A program made the translations under genes and the position numbers. From Hyphomicrobiaceae bacterium UBA4118 (lineage in GTDB: Bacteria; Pseudomonadota; Alphaproteobacteria; Rhizobiales; Methyloligellaceae), in contig DFXC01000129.1 of the NCBI GenBank assembly GCA_002383105.1, forward strand, positions 1-22,378: DNA of 22,378 nucleotides, given 5' to 3'. The notes under the pieces are model-generated. The model worked only from the letters and a program-made list of their open reading frames with translations, had not been told where the DNA came from and made no database searches. This document shows, piece after piece, positions 8,743 through 14,939 of the stretch; position 1 is the stretch's first letter, and the number at the start of each line of letters is the position of its first letter.

Positions 8743-9234
8743 CTAGTCCAGCTGGCAGTCTTGGCTGAATTTGGCGACCGCCTGCTCGCGGCCCTGCTCG
8801 GAGAGCGTGGCGCTCGTCTTGCCCATGGCGATGGTCAAGGGCCCGGCCGCGCGCAACACCTCGAGGATAGGCTTCACAGCGACGTCGCTCGCTTCGCCGA
8901 AGGTCACGCCGCTCGCCTCGTCGCGCGCCGCCTCACCTTTGATCGAGGCCTTCGCCTCGCCGGCAGAAAGCTCGATGGTCAGGGGCTCGCCGGGCTTGGC
9001 GTCCGGGATCTCCTTATGCACGTCGAGCACGGCGATGCCCATGGCATTGAAGCAGGAGAGGAGGAAGAGCGGGGTCTCAGCCGGATCGACCGGCCCATAG
9101 GCGATCGACACCAGGCCTTCGCTCGACTTCTCCAGCCACACGAGGGTTTCCTCCGCCTGCGCCGAGCGTCCCGCCAGGAGCGCGCTTACGAGGAGAGCAG
9201 CCGCAAAGAGGACACCTGCAGGCCGGATCATCAT
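8743..9234 (-). CDS. Conserved secreted protein of unknown function
   Basis: A 163-residue protein with a clear Sec signal peptide: a short basic start (MIRPAG), a hydrophobic run (VLFAAALLVSALLA) and a cleavage site after AQA, predicted periplasmic or secreted. The mature part is acidic, with two Cys (in LLSCFNAMG and at the end, QDCQLD) that could form a disulfide. I do not recognise a named family. I chose ATG 9234 over the TTG at 9243; the tandem ATG at 9231 is equally possible. The C-terminal 41 residues match the remnant at 9316-9462 with 21 identities, so the two are paralogues once arranged in tandem. It stands downstream of two SET-domain genes on the same strand and may share their transcript, though 81 bases separate it from the remnant. 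Confidence 0.8.
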   Translation of the reverse strand: MMIRPAGVLFAAALLVSALLAGRSAQAEETLVWLEKSSEGLVSIAYGPVDPAETPLFLLSCFNAMGIAVLDVHKEIPDAKPGEPLTIELSAGEAKASIKGEAARDEASGVTFGEASDVAVKPILEVLRAAGPLTIAMGKTSATLSEQGREQAVAKFSQDCQLD

Positions 9235-9315
9235 GGGTCTCAATGCCTTCTTGGGTTTCGGCCGGGGCTGGAAGAACGACGGGAGCTCGACGGAAGGATT
9301 GGCCGCCCGGCCTGT

Positions 9316-9462
9316 TTAGTCGAGGGCGCAGGCCTTGGCAAACTTAGCAATCGCCTCGGCTCGGCCCTTCTCGGACAGCGCGGTAACCAATTTTCCCGCC
9401 TTGGCGGTTACCGGCCCTTTGGCCTTGAGCACCTCGATCATGGGCGGCAACCGTAAGGCCGA
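9316..9462 (-). pseudogene. 3' remnant of a paralogue of the secreted protein
   Basis: On the minus strand, about 49 codons ending in a TAA encode MIEVLKAKGPVTAKAGKLV followed by TALSEKGRAEAIAKFAKACALD. Aligned without gaps to the C-terminus of the neighbouring secreted protein, 21 of 41 residues are identical, including GP, LSE-GR, AKF and the terminal C-LD. Nothing resembling a signal peptide or the first two thirds of the protein is present upstream; instead the sequence runs directly into the end of a SET-domain gene in another frame. This is the tail of a duplicated gene whose front was lost in the event that joined it to the SET gene. The exact left limit of homology is uncertain by about ten codons. 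Confidence 0.75.
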
Positions 9463-9886
9463 TCGGGCTAACGCTTCTTTGAGGCGCTTCGGCGGAAGCT
9501 GCCCGGCCGGCGCCAAACAATCCGGTGAAGCGCGGATCGAACTCGAAATAGTTGCAGGTGATCTCGTCCCCGGCCGCGATGTCGACCAGCGCATAGCCCT
9601 TGTCGAAGACGCGGAAGTCCGTGTTCGGGGAGAGGCTATGGTTCATGAACTTGCCGTTGTCGCTGTCGAGGATCATGACCCCCGGCAGCTCCAGATGCGG
9701 ATAGGCGTAGTGCGCGAGGTACTCGCGCATATGCGGGGGCAATTCCTCGAACTCCTGCTCGCGGATGAAGACGTCAAATTTCGGATTGAGGCTCCACATC
9801 AGGCGCCCGCGCGCCACCGCCTCGCCCGCGAAAACGCCGAGCCCCTGAATGGCGCTCGGCGCCACATAGGTGCCGATCAGCAGCAT
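9344..9886 (-). CDS. SET-domain protein (small, post-SET-less type), C-terminus replaced by remnant sequence
   Basis: A SET-fold protein, probably a SAM-dependent lysine methyltransferase. Residues 1-124 carry the domain: IGTYVAPSAIQGLGVFAGE (the start of the SET fold), then NGKFMNHSLSPNTDFRV with the SAM-binding NHS (82-84), and GDEITCNYFEFDP (106-118) with the catalytic-site Tyr. After FTGLF the reading frame continues for 56 residues that are an out-of-frame translation of the neighbouring secreted-protein remnant, so the natural C-terminus is lost or was very short. The SET core itself is intact and may still fold. ATG 9886 lies seven bases behind AAGGAG; a GTG at 9889 is also possible. 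A second SET gene lies 88 bases upstream on the same strand. The target is unknown. Confidence 0.8.
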   Translation of the reverse strand: MLLIGTYVAPSAIQGLGVFAGEAVARGRLMWSLNPKFDVFIREQEFEELPPHMREYLAHYAYPHLELPGVMILDSDNGKFMNHSLSPNTDFRVFDKGYALVDIAAGDEITCNYFEFDPRFTGLFGAGRAASAEAPQRSVSPIGLTVAAHDRGAQGQRAGNRQGGKIGYRAVREGPSRGDC

Positions 9887-9974
9887 CACTGTGCTCCTTG
9901 GATTTGTCTGGGAGTGAGAAACGTTTCGAGAAGGGTGGGCGCCCGCGGCGCCTGGGTACTCTCGCCGGCGGAAA

Positions 9975-10556
9975 TCATCCTGCGCTGCCGCCCGGGGCCT
10001 GGCTCACCGCCACGGCCACCAGGCCGCGCTTGCGCCTAAAGCGCCGCCGCTTGAGAGCCTCGATGCGGCGTTGCAGATAGGGCGAGAAATGTCCTGCGTA
10101 GCGCTCCCACAGGGCGGGAATGCGCCAGTCCGCGCCCGACACCCGGCCGCGGCACGCGCGCGACCCGCACGCGCAGTCGAACTCGTCATAGGCCGTGCCG
10201 TCGCACATGGCATAGTCGATGGTCACCTCGTCGCCGGGCCTGATCCGCTGTATGGCGACGATGGTGATCTGCCCGTCAAGGCCGGCATTCGGCTCGCAAC
10301 TGTGGTTGATGAAGTCCGGCGGCTCGTCGGCCGAGAGCGAGGCGAGATAGAGTCCCTCCTCGACCTGCACCGTATGGCGCCTGATCTCAGGGGCCAGCTC
10401 GTCCAGCTCCTCGGCGGTGACGATCCGTCCGCTCCACACGGCAATGAGCTCGCCCGGCTCGATCACGTCTCGAGCGATGACGGCATTGCCGCCGGTCACG
10501 TCACGATTTTGGACTTCACATTTGTCGGTGAGGTAAGCCGTAGATTCCGGGCTCAC
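9975..10556 (-). CDS. SET-domain protein with post-SET cysteine motif
   Basis: A 193-residue SET-domain protein, probably a SAM-dependent protein lysine methyltransferase. It shows the N-terminal SET strand region (residues 11-45, ending in ELIAVWSGRIV), DFINHSCEPNAGL with the NHSxxPN motif (84-90), GDEVTIDY (108-115) with the catalytic Tyr, and a post-SET element DCACGSRACRG whose Cys128, Cys130 and Cys135 could bind zinc together with the Cys of NHSC. The C-terminus (IEALKRRRFRRKRGL) is very basic, suggesting binding to nucleic acid or ribosomes. The frame stays open to 10691, into the first bases of tlyA, but GTG 10556 is preceded by a perfect GGAGGT and is the better start. It is divergent from tlyA over 127 bases. 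Bacterial SET proteins are uncommon and mostly uncharacterised. Confidence 0.83.
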   Translation of the reverse strand: MSPESTAYLTDKCEVQNRDVTGGNAVIARDVIEPGELIAVWSGRIVTAEELDELAPEIRRHTVQVEEGLYLASLSADEPPDFINHSCEPNAGLDGQITIVAIQRIRPGDEVTIDYAMCDGTAYDEFDCACGSRACRGRVSGADWRIPALWERYAGHFSPYLQRRIEALKRRRFRRKRGLVAVAVSQAPGGSAG

Positions 10557-10559
10557 GAG

Positions 10560-10565
10560 ACCTCC
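10560..10565 (-). promoter_or_regulatory. Shine-Dalgarno deciding the SET gene start
   Basis: On the minus strand GGAGGT lies three bases before GTG 10556. No comparable element precedes the longer start at 10691, so the site fixes the shorter protein and leaves the region up to tlyA free as a divergent promoter region. Confidence 0.6.
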
Positions 10566-10683
10566 GCGTATCGCGCCGAGCGGTGCGCTCCGCAGTATAT
10601 TGATGAACGGTGCCCGGCCGCTCCCGGCTCGAAAACCGCGCGCGAGAATCCCCGACGCGCGAACAAGTCTATGAGATGCTGTT

Positions 10684-11433
10684 GTGCCCATCTACAAAAA
10701 AACGCGCCTCGATCGATTATTGGTGGAAACTGGTCTGGCCCCCTCGCGCGCCCAAGCCGCCGACCTGGTGCGGCGCGGCGCCGTGAGCGTGGCCGGCGTG
10801 CCGGCGCTGAAGCCGGGGGCGCTGGTCGCCCCCGGCGCGGTCCTTGAGGTCGAGCCGGGCGCCTCGCCCTACGTCTCCCGCGGCGGGCTCAAGCTCGCGG
10901 CCGCCCTGGAGGCCTTCGGGCTGGAGCCTGCGGGGAGGGTTGCGCTCGATATCGGCGCCTCGACCGGAGGCTTCACCGACATGCTGCTCGCCCGCGGCGC
11001 GGCCAAGGTCTATGCCGTCGATGTCGGCCGAGGGCAGCTCCACGAGAGGCTCCGCGCCGACCCCCGCGTGGTGGGGCTCGAGGCGACCGACGCCAGGACG
11101 CTCGATGCGAGGATCGTTAACGAGAGGGTCTCGGCCATCGTCGCCGATGTCAGCTTCATCAGCCTCACTTTGGTGCTTCCCGCGGCCCTACGCCTTGCCG
11201 CCGAAGGCGCCTGGCTCGTGGTCCTGGTGAAGCCGCAATTCGAGGCAGGGCGGGCTGCGGTCGGCAAAGGCGGCATCGTGCGCGAGGCGGCGGAGCGGGA
11301 GAAGGCGGTGGAGCGCGTGCGGACGTTTATCGAGGGGGAGGGGGGCTGGACGATATTGGGGGAGATCACCTCGCCGATCCTCGGCGGCAGCGGCAACGAG
11401 GAATTCCTGATCGGCGCCCGCTATGGAGCTTGA
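10684..11433 (+). CDS. tlyA: TlyA-family rRNA cytidine 2'-O-methyltransferase
   Basis: A 249-residue protein of the TlyA (formerly 'hemolysin') family, which methylates ribose 2'-OH groups of 16S/23S rRNA cytidines and acts in the cytoplasm on ribosomal subunits. An S4 RNA-binding domain is at the N-terminus (RLDRLLVETGLAPSRAQAAD to about residue 60), then SRGGLKLAAALEAFGL and an FtsJ-like Rossmann domain with the SAM motif ALDIGASTGGFTDMLLARGA (about residues 87-106), ADVSFISLTLVLP and VLVKPQFEAG, the Lys of which belongs to the catalytic set. The start is a GTG at 10684; no ATG is in frame upstream, and no clear Shine-Dalgarno is visible. Its 3' end overlaps the next gene by 11 bases, so the two rRNA methyltransferases are translationally coupled. 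Confidence 0.93.
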   Translation: MPIYKKTRLDRLLVETGLAPSRAQAADLVRRGAVSVAGVPALKPGALVAPGAVLEVEPGASPYVSRGGLKLAAALEAFGLEPAGRVALDIGASTGGFTDMLLARGAAKVYAVDVGRGQLHERLRADPRVVGLEATDARTLDARIVNERVSAIVADVSFISLTLVLPAALRLAAEGAWLVVLVKPQFEAGRAAVGKGGIVREAAEREKAVERVRTFIEGEGGWTILGEITSPILGGSGNEEFLIGARYGA

Positions 11434-12652
11434 GGTCGAGATCACCCACCTGGGCGCGCAAGGTGACGGCGTGGCGCAAGGCCCCGAGGGGCCGATCTTC
11501 GTGCCGTTCACCCTTCCTGGCGAGCGGGTTCGGATCGAGGTGGACCCTGGCAACGGCCATGCCGCCCTGATCGAGGTGCTTGCAGCGAGCCCCGACCGTA
11601 TCGCGCCGATCTGCCCGCATTTCGGTATCTGCGGCGGCTGCGCGCTCCAGCACATGGAGCAGGGCGCTTATCTTCGCTGGAAGCGCGAGCAGGTGGTGGC
11701 CGCCCTAAAGTCGCGCGGGCTCGATACCGAGGTCGAGGAGGTGAGGCCCGTGGCGCCAGGCACAAGGCGGCGGGCAGGCTTGACGCTTGGCCGCGGCACA
11801 GACGGCCTTGCTCTCGGCTATCGCCGCGCTCGCTCCCACGACCTGATCGATGTTGCGGTCTGTCCCGTGCTGTCCCAACCCATCGCGGCGAGCCTGCCAA
11901 AGCTCAGAGCGGCGCTCGCGCCGCTCATGGGGGGCAAGCGCGAGGCGAGGATCACGGTGACACAAACCACCGAGGGCCTCGACATCGTCGCCGAGGGATT
12001 CCGCCCAACGGCAGCCGCGTTTGGCGCCTTTGCCGGGAAGGCGGTAGCACTCGGCGTGGCGCGGGTGACCGCCGACGGCGAGAGCATCGCTATGGGAGCC
12101 GCACCCACCGTCACCCTCGGGGAGATGGAAGTGAAGTTGCCGCCTGGCGCCTTTCTCCAGGCCTCGCGCGACGCTGAGGCCGTTCTTATCGGCCTCGTGC
12201 GCGAGGGCGTGGGGGGCGCCAAGCGAATCGCCGACCTGTTCGCGGGCCTCGGCACCTTCACTCTGGCGCTTGCCGGAAATGCTACGGTCGATGCCTTCGA
12301 GACCGACGAGGCGGCGCTTTCGGCGCTTTCCGAGGCGGCCCGCAGGACGCCGAAGCTCAAGCCTGTGCGCACCTTCACCCGTGATCTCTTCCGCAGCCCG
12401 CTCGGCGCAAAGGAGCTTCAAGGCTACGACGCGACCGTGTTCGACCCGCCGCGCGCCGGCGCCTCGGCCCAAGCCGCAGAGCTCGCCAAGTCCCGTGTGC
12501 CGAACGTGGTCGCGGTCTCCTGCAATCCGGGGACCTTGGCGCGCGATCTCCGCCTCCTCGTCGATGGCGGCTACCGCATTGCCTGCGTCGTGCCCGTAGA
12601 CCAGTTCCTCTTCTCGCCGCATATCGAGGTCGTCGCGCATCTGATGCGGTGA
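11423..12652 (+). CDS. 23S rRNA (uracil-5-)-methyltransferase, RlmD/TrmA family
   Basis: A 409-residue m5U methyltransferase. A TRAM RNA-binding domain fills residues 1-55; then come cysteines C64, C70, C73 (CPHFGICGGCALQHM) and C147 (VAVCPVL), the four ligands of the [4Fe-4S] cluster seen in RlmD-type enzymes. The methyltransferase domain contains FLQASRDAEAVL, the SAM motif IADLFAGLGTFTLALAG, FDPPRAGASAQA and the nucleophile Cys367 in VAVSCNPGTLARDL. The cluster points to the RlmD/RlmC side of the family and not to TrmA, but the modified uridine cannot be read directly. It begins inside the 3' end of tlyA (ATG 11423 against TGA 11431-11433). The end converges on aroC across a 207-base gap that holds two palindromic repeats. 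Confidence 0.92.
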   Translation: MELEVEITHLGAQGDGVAQGPEGPIFVPFTLPGERVRIEVDPGNGHAALIEVLAASPDRIAPICPHFGICGGCALQHMEQGAYLRWKREQVVAALKSRGLDTEVEEVRPVAPGTRRRAGLTLGRGTDGLALGYRRARSHDLIDVAVCPVLSQPIAASLPKLRAALAPLMGGKREARITVTQTTEGLDIVAEGFRPTAAAFGAFAGKAVALGVARVTADGESIAMGAAPTVTLGEMEVKLPPGAFLQASRDAEAVLIGLVREGVGGAKRIADLFAGLGTFTLALAGNATVDAFETDEAALSALSEAARRTPKLKPVRTFTRDLFRSPLGAKELQGYDATVFDPPRAGASAQAAELAKSRVPNVVAVSCNPGTLARDLRLLVDGGYRIACVVPVDQFLFSPHIEVVAHLMR

Positions 12653-12668
12653 GATGTTGACACGCAGG

Positions 12669-12722
12669 CCCCCACCCGGCGCGCTTTGTGCGCGCCGACC
12701 TCCCCACGAGGGGGAGGTATGG
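12669..12722 (+). repeat. Palindromic intergenic repeat, copy A
   Basis: A 54-base element built of a C-rich lead, hairpin 1 (GGCGCGC 12678-12684 pairing with GCGCGCC 12690-12696, loop TTTGT), one spacer base, hairpin 2 (ACCTCCCC 12698-12705 pairing with GGGGAGGT 12711-12718) and a terminal ATGG. Both stems are perfect. Copy B at 12788-12844 has the same layout in reverse complement. It resembles REP/BIME-type elements of Rhizobiales. Hairpin 2 lacks a T-run, so it is not a standard terminator, though it may protect the 3' end of the rlmD-like transcript. Confidence 0.8.
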
Positions 12723-12787
12723 AGTTTGCGGTTCACGCTCAGGCAAACTTGAGGGGTAGTGGCGGCCTGATGAGCCTCGCCTCTTCT

Positions 12788-12844
12788 CCATCCCTCCCCT
12801 CGATGGGGAGGGCGGCTCGGCCTTCCGCCGAGCCGGGGGGGGGG
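12788..12844 (-). repeat. Palindromic intergenic repeat, copy B (inverted)
   Basis: Read on the minus strand, this 57-base element repeats the plan of copy A: a run of ten C, a 9-bp hairpin (GCCGAGCCG at 12827-12835 with CGGCTCGGC at 12813-12821, loop of five), an 8-bp hairpin (GGGGAGGG 12805-12812 with CCCTCCCC 12792-12799, loop TCGAT) and a terminal ATGG. Stem 1 differs from copy A in sequence while pairing is kept, which suggests compensatory drift. It ends 16 bases from the aroC stop. Confidence 0.78.
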
Positions 12845-12859
12845 AAGACGACTTCTCGT

Positions 12860-13951
12860 CTAACCTTTGCCGGTCTGGCCGCGATGGCGGAGATAGTGAT
12901 CGGCGAGGACGATGGCCACCATGGCTTCGCCGATGGGCACGGCGCGGATGCCCACACATGGGTCGTGGCGGCCCTTGGTCGAGACCTCGGTATCGTTGCC
13001 GTCCTTGTCCACCGTGAGCTGCGGCGTCAAGATGGACGAGGTGGGCTTGACGGCGAAGCGCGCCACGACCGGCTGCCCGGTCGAGATGCCCCCGAGAATC
13101 CCTCCGGCATTGTTTGACTTGAACTCGGGCCAGCCGGCAGGCCGATTGCGCATCTCGTCGGCGTTCTCCTCGCCAGACAGCGAAGCTGCCGCGAAGCCGG
13201 CGCCGATCTCTACGCCCTTCACCGCGTTGATGCTCATCAGCCCGCTCGCGATGTCCTGGTCGAGCTTGCCGTAGACCGGGGCGCCGAGCCCGGCCGGCAC
13301 GCCGTCAGCCACGACCTCGATGATGGCGCCGGTCGAAGAGCCGCGTTTGCGCACCTCGTCGAGAAACTTGGCCCAGACTTTCACCGCCTCGGGGTCGGGA
13401 CAGAAGAACGGATTGCGCTCGACCTCGTCCCACCGCCAATTGACGCGGTCGATTTCGTGCGGCCCGACCTGGACAAGCGCGCCGCGCACGCGCATGTCGG
13501 GAACGACTTTGCGGGCGATGGCGCCGGCCGCTACGCGGTTGGCCGTCTCCCGCGCCGAGGCGCGGCCTGAGCCCCGCCAGTCGCGCACGCCATATTTGAT
13601 GAAATAGGTGTAGTCGGCGTGGCCCGGGCGGAACTTGTCCTTGATCTCCCCATAGTCCTTGGAGCGCGCATCCATATTGGCGATCTCGAGAGAGATCGGC
13701 GTGCCGGTGGTCACCTGCGCGCCGTCCTCTCCGGCGAACACGCCCGACAGGATGCGTACCTGGTCGGGCTCCTGGCGCTGGGTGGTATAGCGCGACTGGC
13801 CGGGTTTGCGCTTGTCGAGATAGACCTGGATGTCCGCCTCGGTCAGGGGAATGCCGGGCGGGCAGCCGTCCACCACGCAGCCGATCGCCGGCCCGTGGCT
13901 CTCGCCCCAGGTGGTGATGCGGAACAGATGGCCGAAGCTGTTGTGCGACAT
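12860..13951 (-). CDS. aroC: Chorismate synthase
   Basis: Converts 5-enolpyruvylshikimate 3-phosphate to chorismate, the last step of the shikimate pathway, using reduced FMN; it works as a cytoplasmic tetramer. The 363-residue protein matches the family throughout: the N-terminal signature [19 protein letters not shown] followed by [11 protein letters not shown], the [21 protein letters not shown] basic stretch (with KRKPG), [21 protein letters not shown] in the middle, and [16 protein letters not shown] and [19 protein letters not shown] near the C-terminus, including the phosphate- and FMN-binding Arg and His residues. ATG 13951 is the conventional start ([10 protein letters not shown]). 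It lies 52 bases downstream of fabI on the same strand and may be co-transcribed with it. Confidence 0.97.
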   Translation of the reverse strand: MSHNSFGHLFRITTWGESHGPAIGCVVDGCPPGIPLTEADIQVYLDKRKPGQSRYTTQRQEPDQVRILSGVFAGEDGAQVTTGTPISLEIANMDARSKDYGEIKDKFRPGHADYTYFIKYGVRDWRGSGRASARETANRVAAGAIARKVVPDMRVRGALVQVGPHEIDRVNWRWDEVERNPFFCPDPEAVKVWAKFLDEVRKRGSSTGAIIEVVADGVPAGLGAPVYGKLDQDIASGLMSINAVKGVEIGAGFAAASLSGEENADEMRNRPAGWPEFKSNNAGGILGGISTGQPVVARFAVKPTSSILTPQLTVDKDGNDTEVSTKGRHDPCVGIRAVPIGEAMVAIVLADHYLRHRGQTGKG

Positions 13952-14003
13952 GGGTGCTTCTTATGCGCGCATGTCCCTACTTTGTCATTACCCCGCGGAG
14001 CCG

Positions 14004-14822
14004 CTACTCCTTCACCACGGAAATGTCGGGGGCGTCCTCGTTCTTCATGCCGACCACGTGGTAGCCGGCGTCGATATGCAGGATCTCCCCGGTCACGCCG
14101 CGCCCGAGGTCGGACAGCAGATAAAGCGCGCCGGCGCCCACATCCTCGATGGAGACCGTGCGCCTGAGCGGGGCGTTGTACTCGTTCCATTTCAGGATAT
14201 AGCGGAAATCGGCGATGCCTGAGGCGGCGAGCGTCTTGATCGGGCCTGCCGAGATGGCGTTGACCCTGATCGCCCCCTTGCCGAGATCGGCCGCGAGATA
14301 GCGCACGCTCGCCTCGAGCGCGGCCTTGGCCACCCCCATCACATTATAATGGGGCATCACCTTCTCGGCGCCGTAATAGGTCAGCGTGAGCAGGGACCCG
14401 CCATTCGGCATGAGCTTCTCGGCGTGCTTGGCGAGCGCGGTGAAGGAGTAGCAGGAGATGAGCAGCGTCTGGACGAAGTTGTCCTTGGTGGTGTCCACAT
14501 AGCGACCGTCGAGCTCCTCCTTGTCGGAGAAGGCGACGGCATGGACCAGGAAATCGATGCTGCCCCATTCCTTGGCGAGAGCAGCGAACACCGCCTCGAC
14601 CGTTGCCGGGTCGGTGACGTCGCACGGGAGCACGAGCTTGGAGCCCACCTCTTTAGCCAGCGGCTCGACCCGCTTCTTGATGGCATCGCCCTGATAGGTG
14701 AGGGCCACCTCGGCGCCCTGATCGGTCACTGCCTTGGTGATGCCCCAGGCGATGGAGCGATTATTGGCAACGCCGAGCACTAGCCCGCGTCTGTCTGCCA
14801 TCAGTCTGCCGGCCTCGGCCAT
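14004..14822 (-). CDS. fabI: Enoyl-[acyl-carrier-protein] reductase (NADH)
   Basis: Reduces trans-2-enoyl-ACP to acyl-ACP, the last step of each round of type II fatty acid synthesis in the cytoplasm; it is the target of triclosan and isoniazid-type inhibitors in related enzymes. The 272-residue SDR-fold protein has the FabI-specific features: GLVLGVANNRSIAWGI at the cofactor site, CDVTDPATVEAVF, LVHAVAFSD, and the Tyr-x6-Lys catalytic pair in MPHYNVMGVAKAALE, then RVNAISAGPIKTLAASGI with the substrate-binding loop. ATG 14822 is preceded by GGGGAG at a good distance, so I keep the seven residues before the alternative ATG 14801. It is followed by aroC after 52 bases. Confidence 0.96.
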   Translation of the reverse strand: MAEAGRLMADRRGLVLGVANNRSIAWGITKAVTDQGAEVALTYQGDAIKKRVEPLAKEVGSKLVLPCDVTDPATVEAVFAALAKEWGSIDFLVHAVAFSDKEELDGRYVDTTKDNFVQTLLISCYSFTALAKHAEKLMPNGGSLLTLTYYGAEKVMPHYNVMGVAKAALEASVRYLAADLGKGAIRVNAISAGPIKTLAASGIADFRYILKWNEYNAPLRRTVSIEDVGAGALYLLSDLGRGVTGEILHIDAGYHVVGMKNEDAPDISVVKE

Positions 14823-14939
14823 TGAACTCCCCGCACGAAAGTCGCTGCTTTATACATGGGGGCGGAGCGGGGCCGGAAGGCAATTCTCCCGACTGCTTTG
14901 TAGCCAATCCGCGCGGGTCGCCGCGTTCGACGGGGCCGC

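Noticed and set aside
9335..10039. Plus-strand open frame (234 codons) opposite the SET gene
   Set aside because: The antisense frame carries clear SET motifs (NHSxxPN, GDExTxxY); this one has none.
11705..12736. Minus-strand open frame (343 codons) opposite the RlmD-like gene
   Set aside because: Antisense to a complete, well-supported methyltransferase gene; no recognisable motifs and no ribosome site.
12686..13117. Plus-strand frame covering the repeat region and the end of aroC
   Set aside because: It spans the palindromic repeats and reads aroC antisense; no homology signature.
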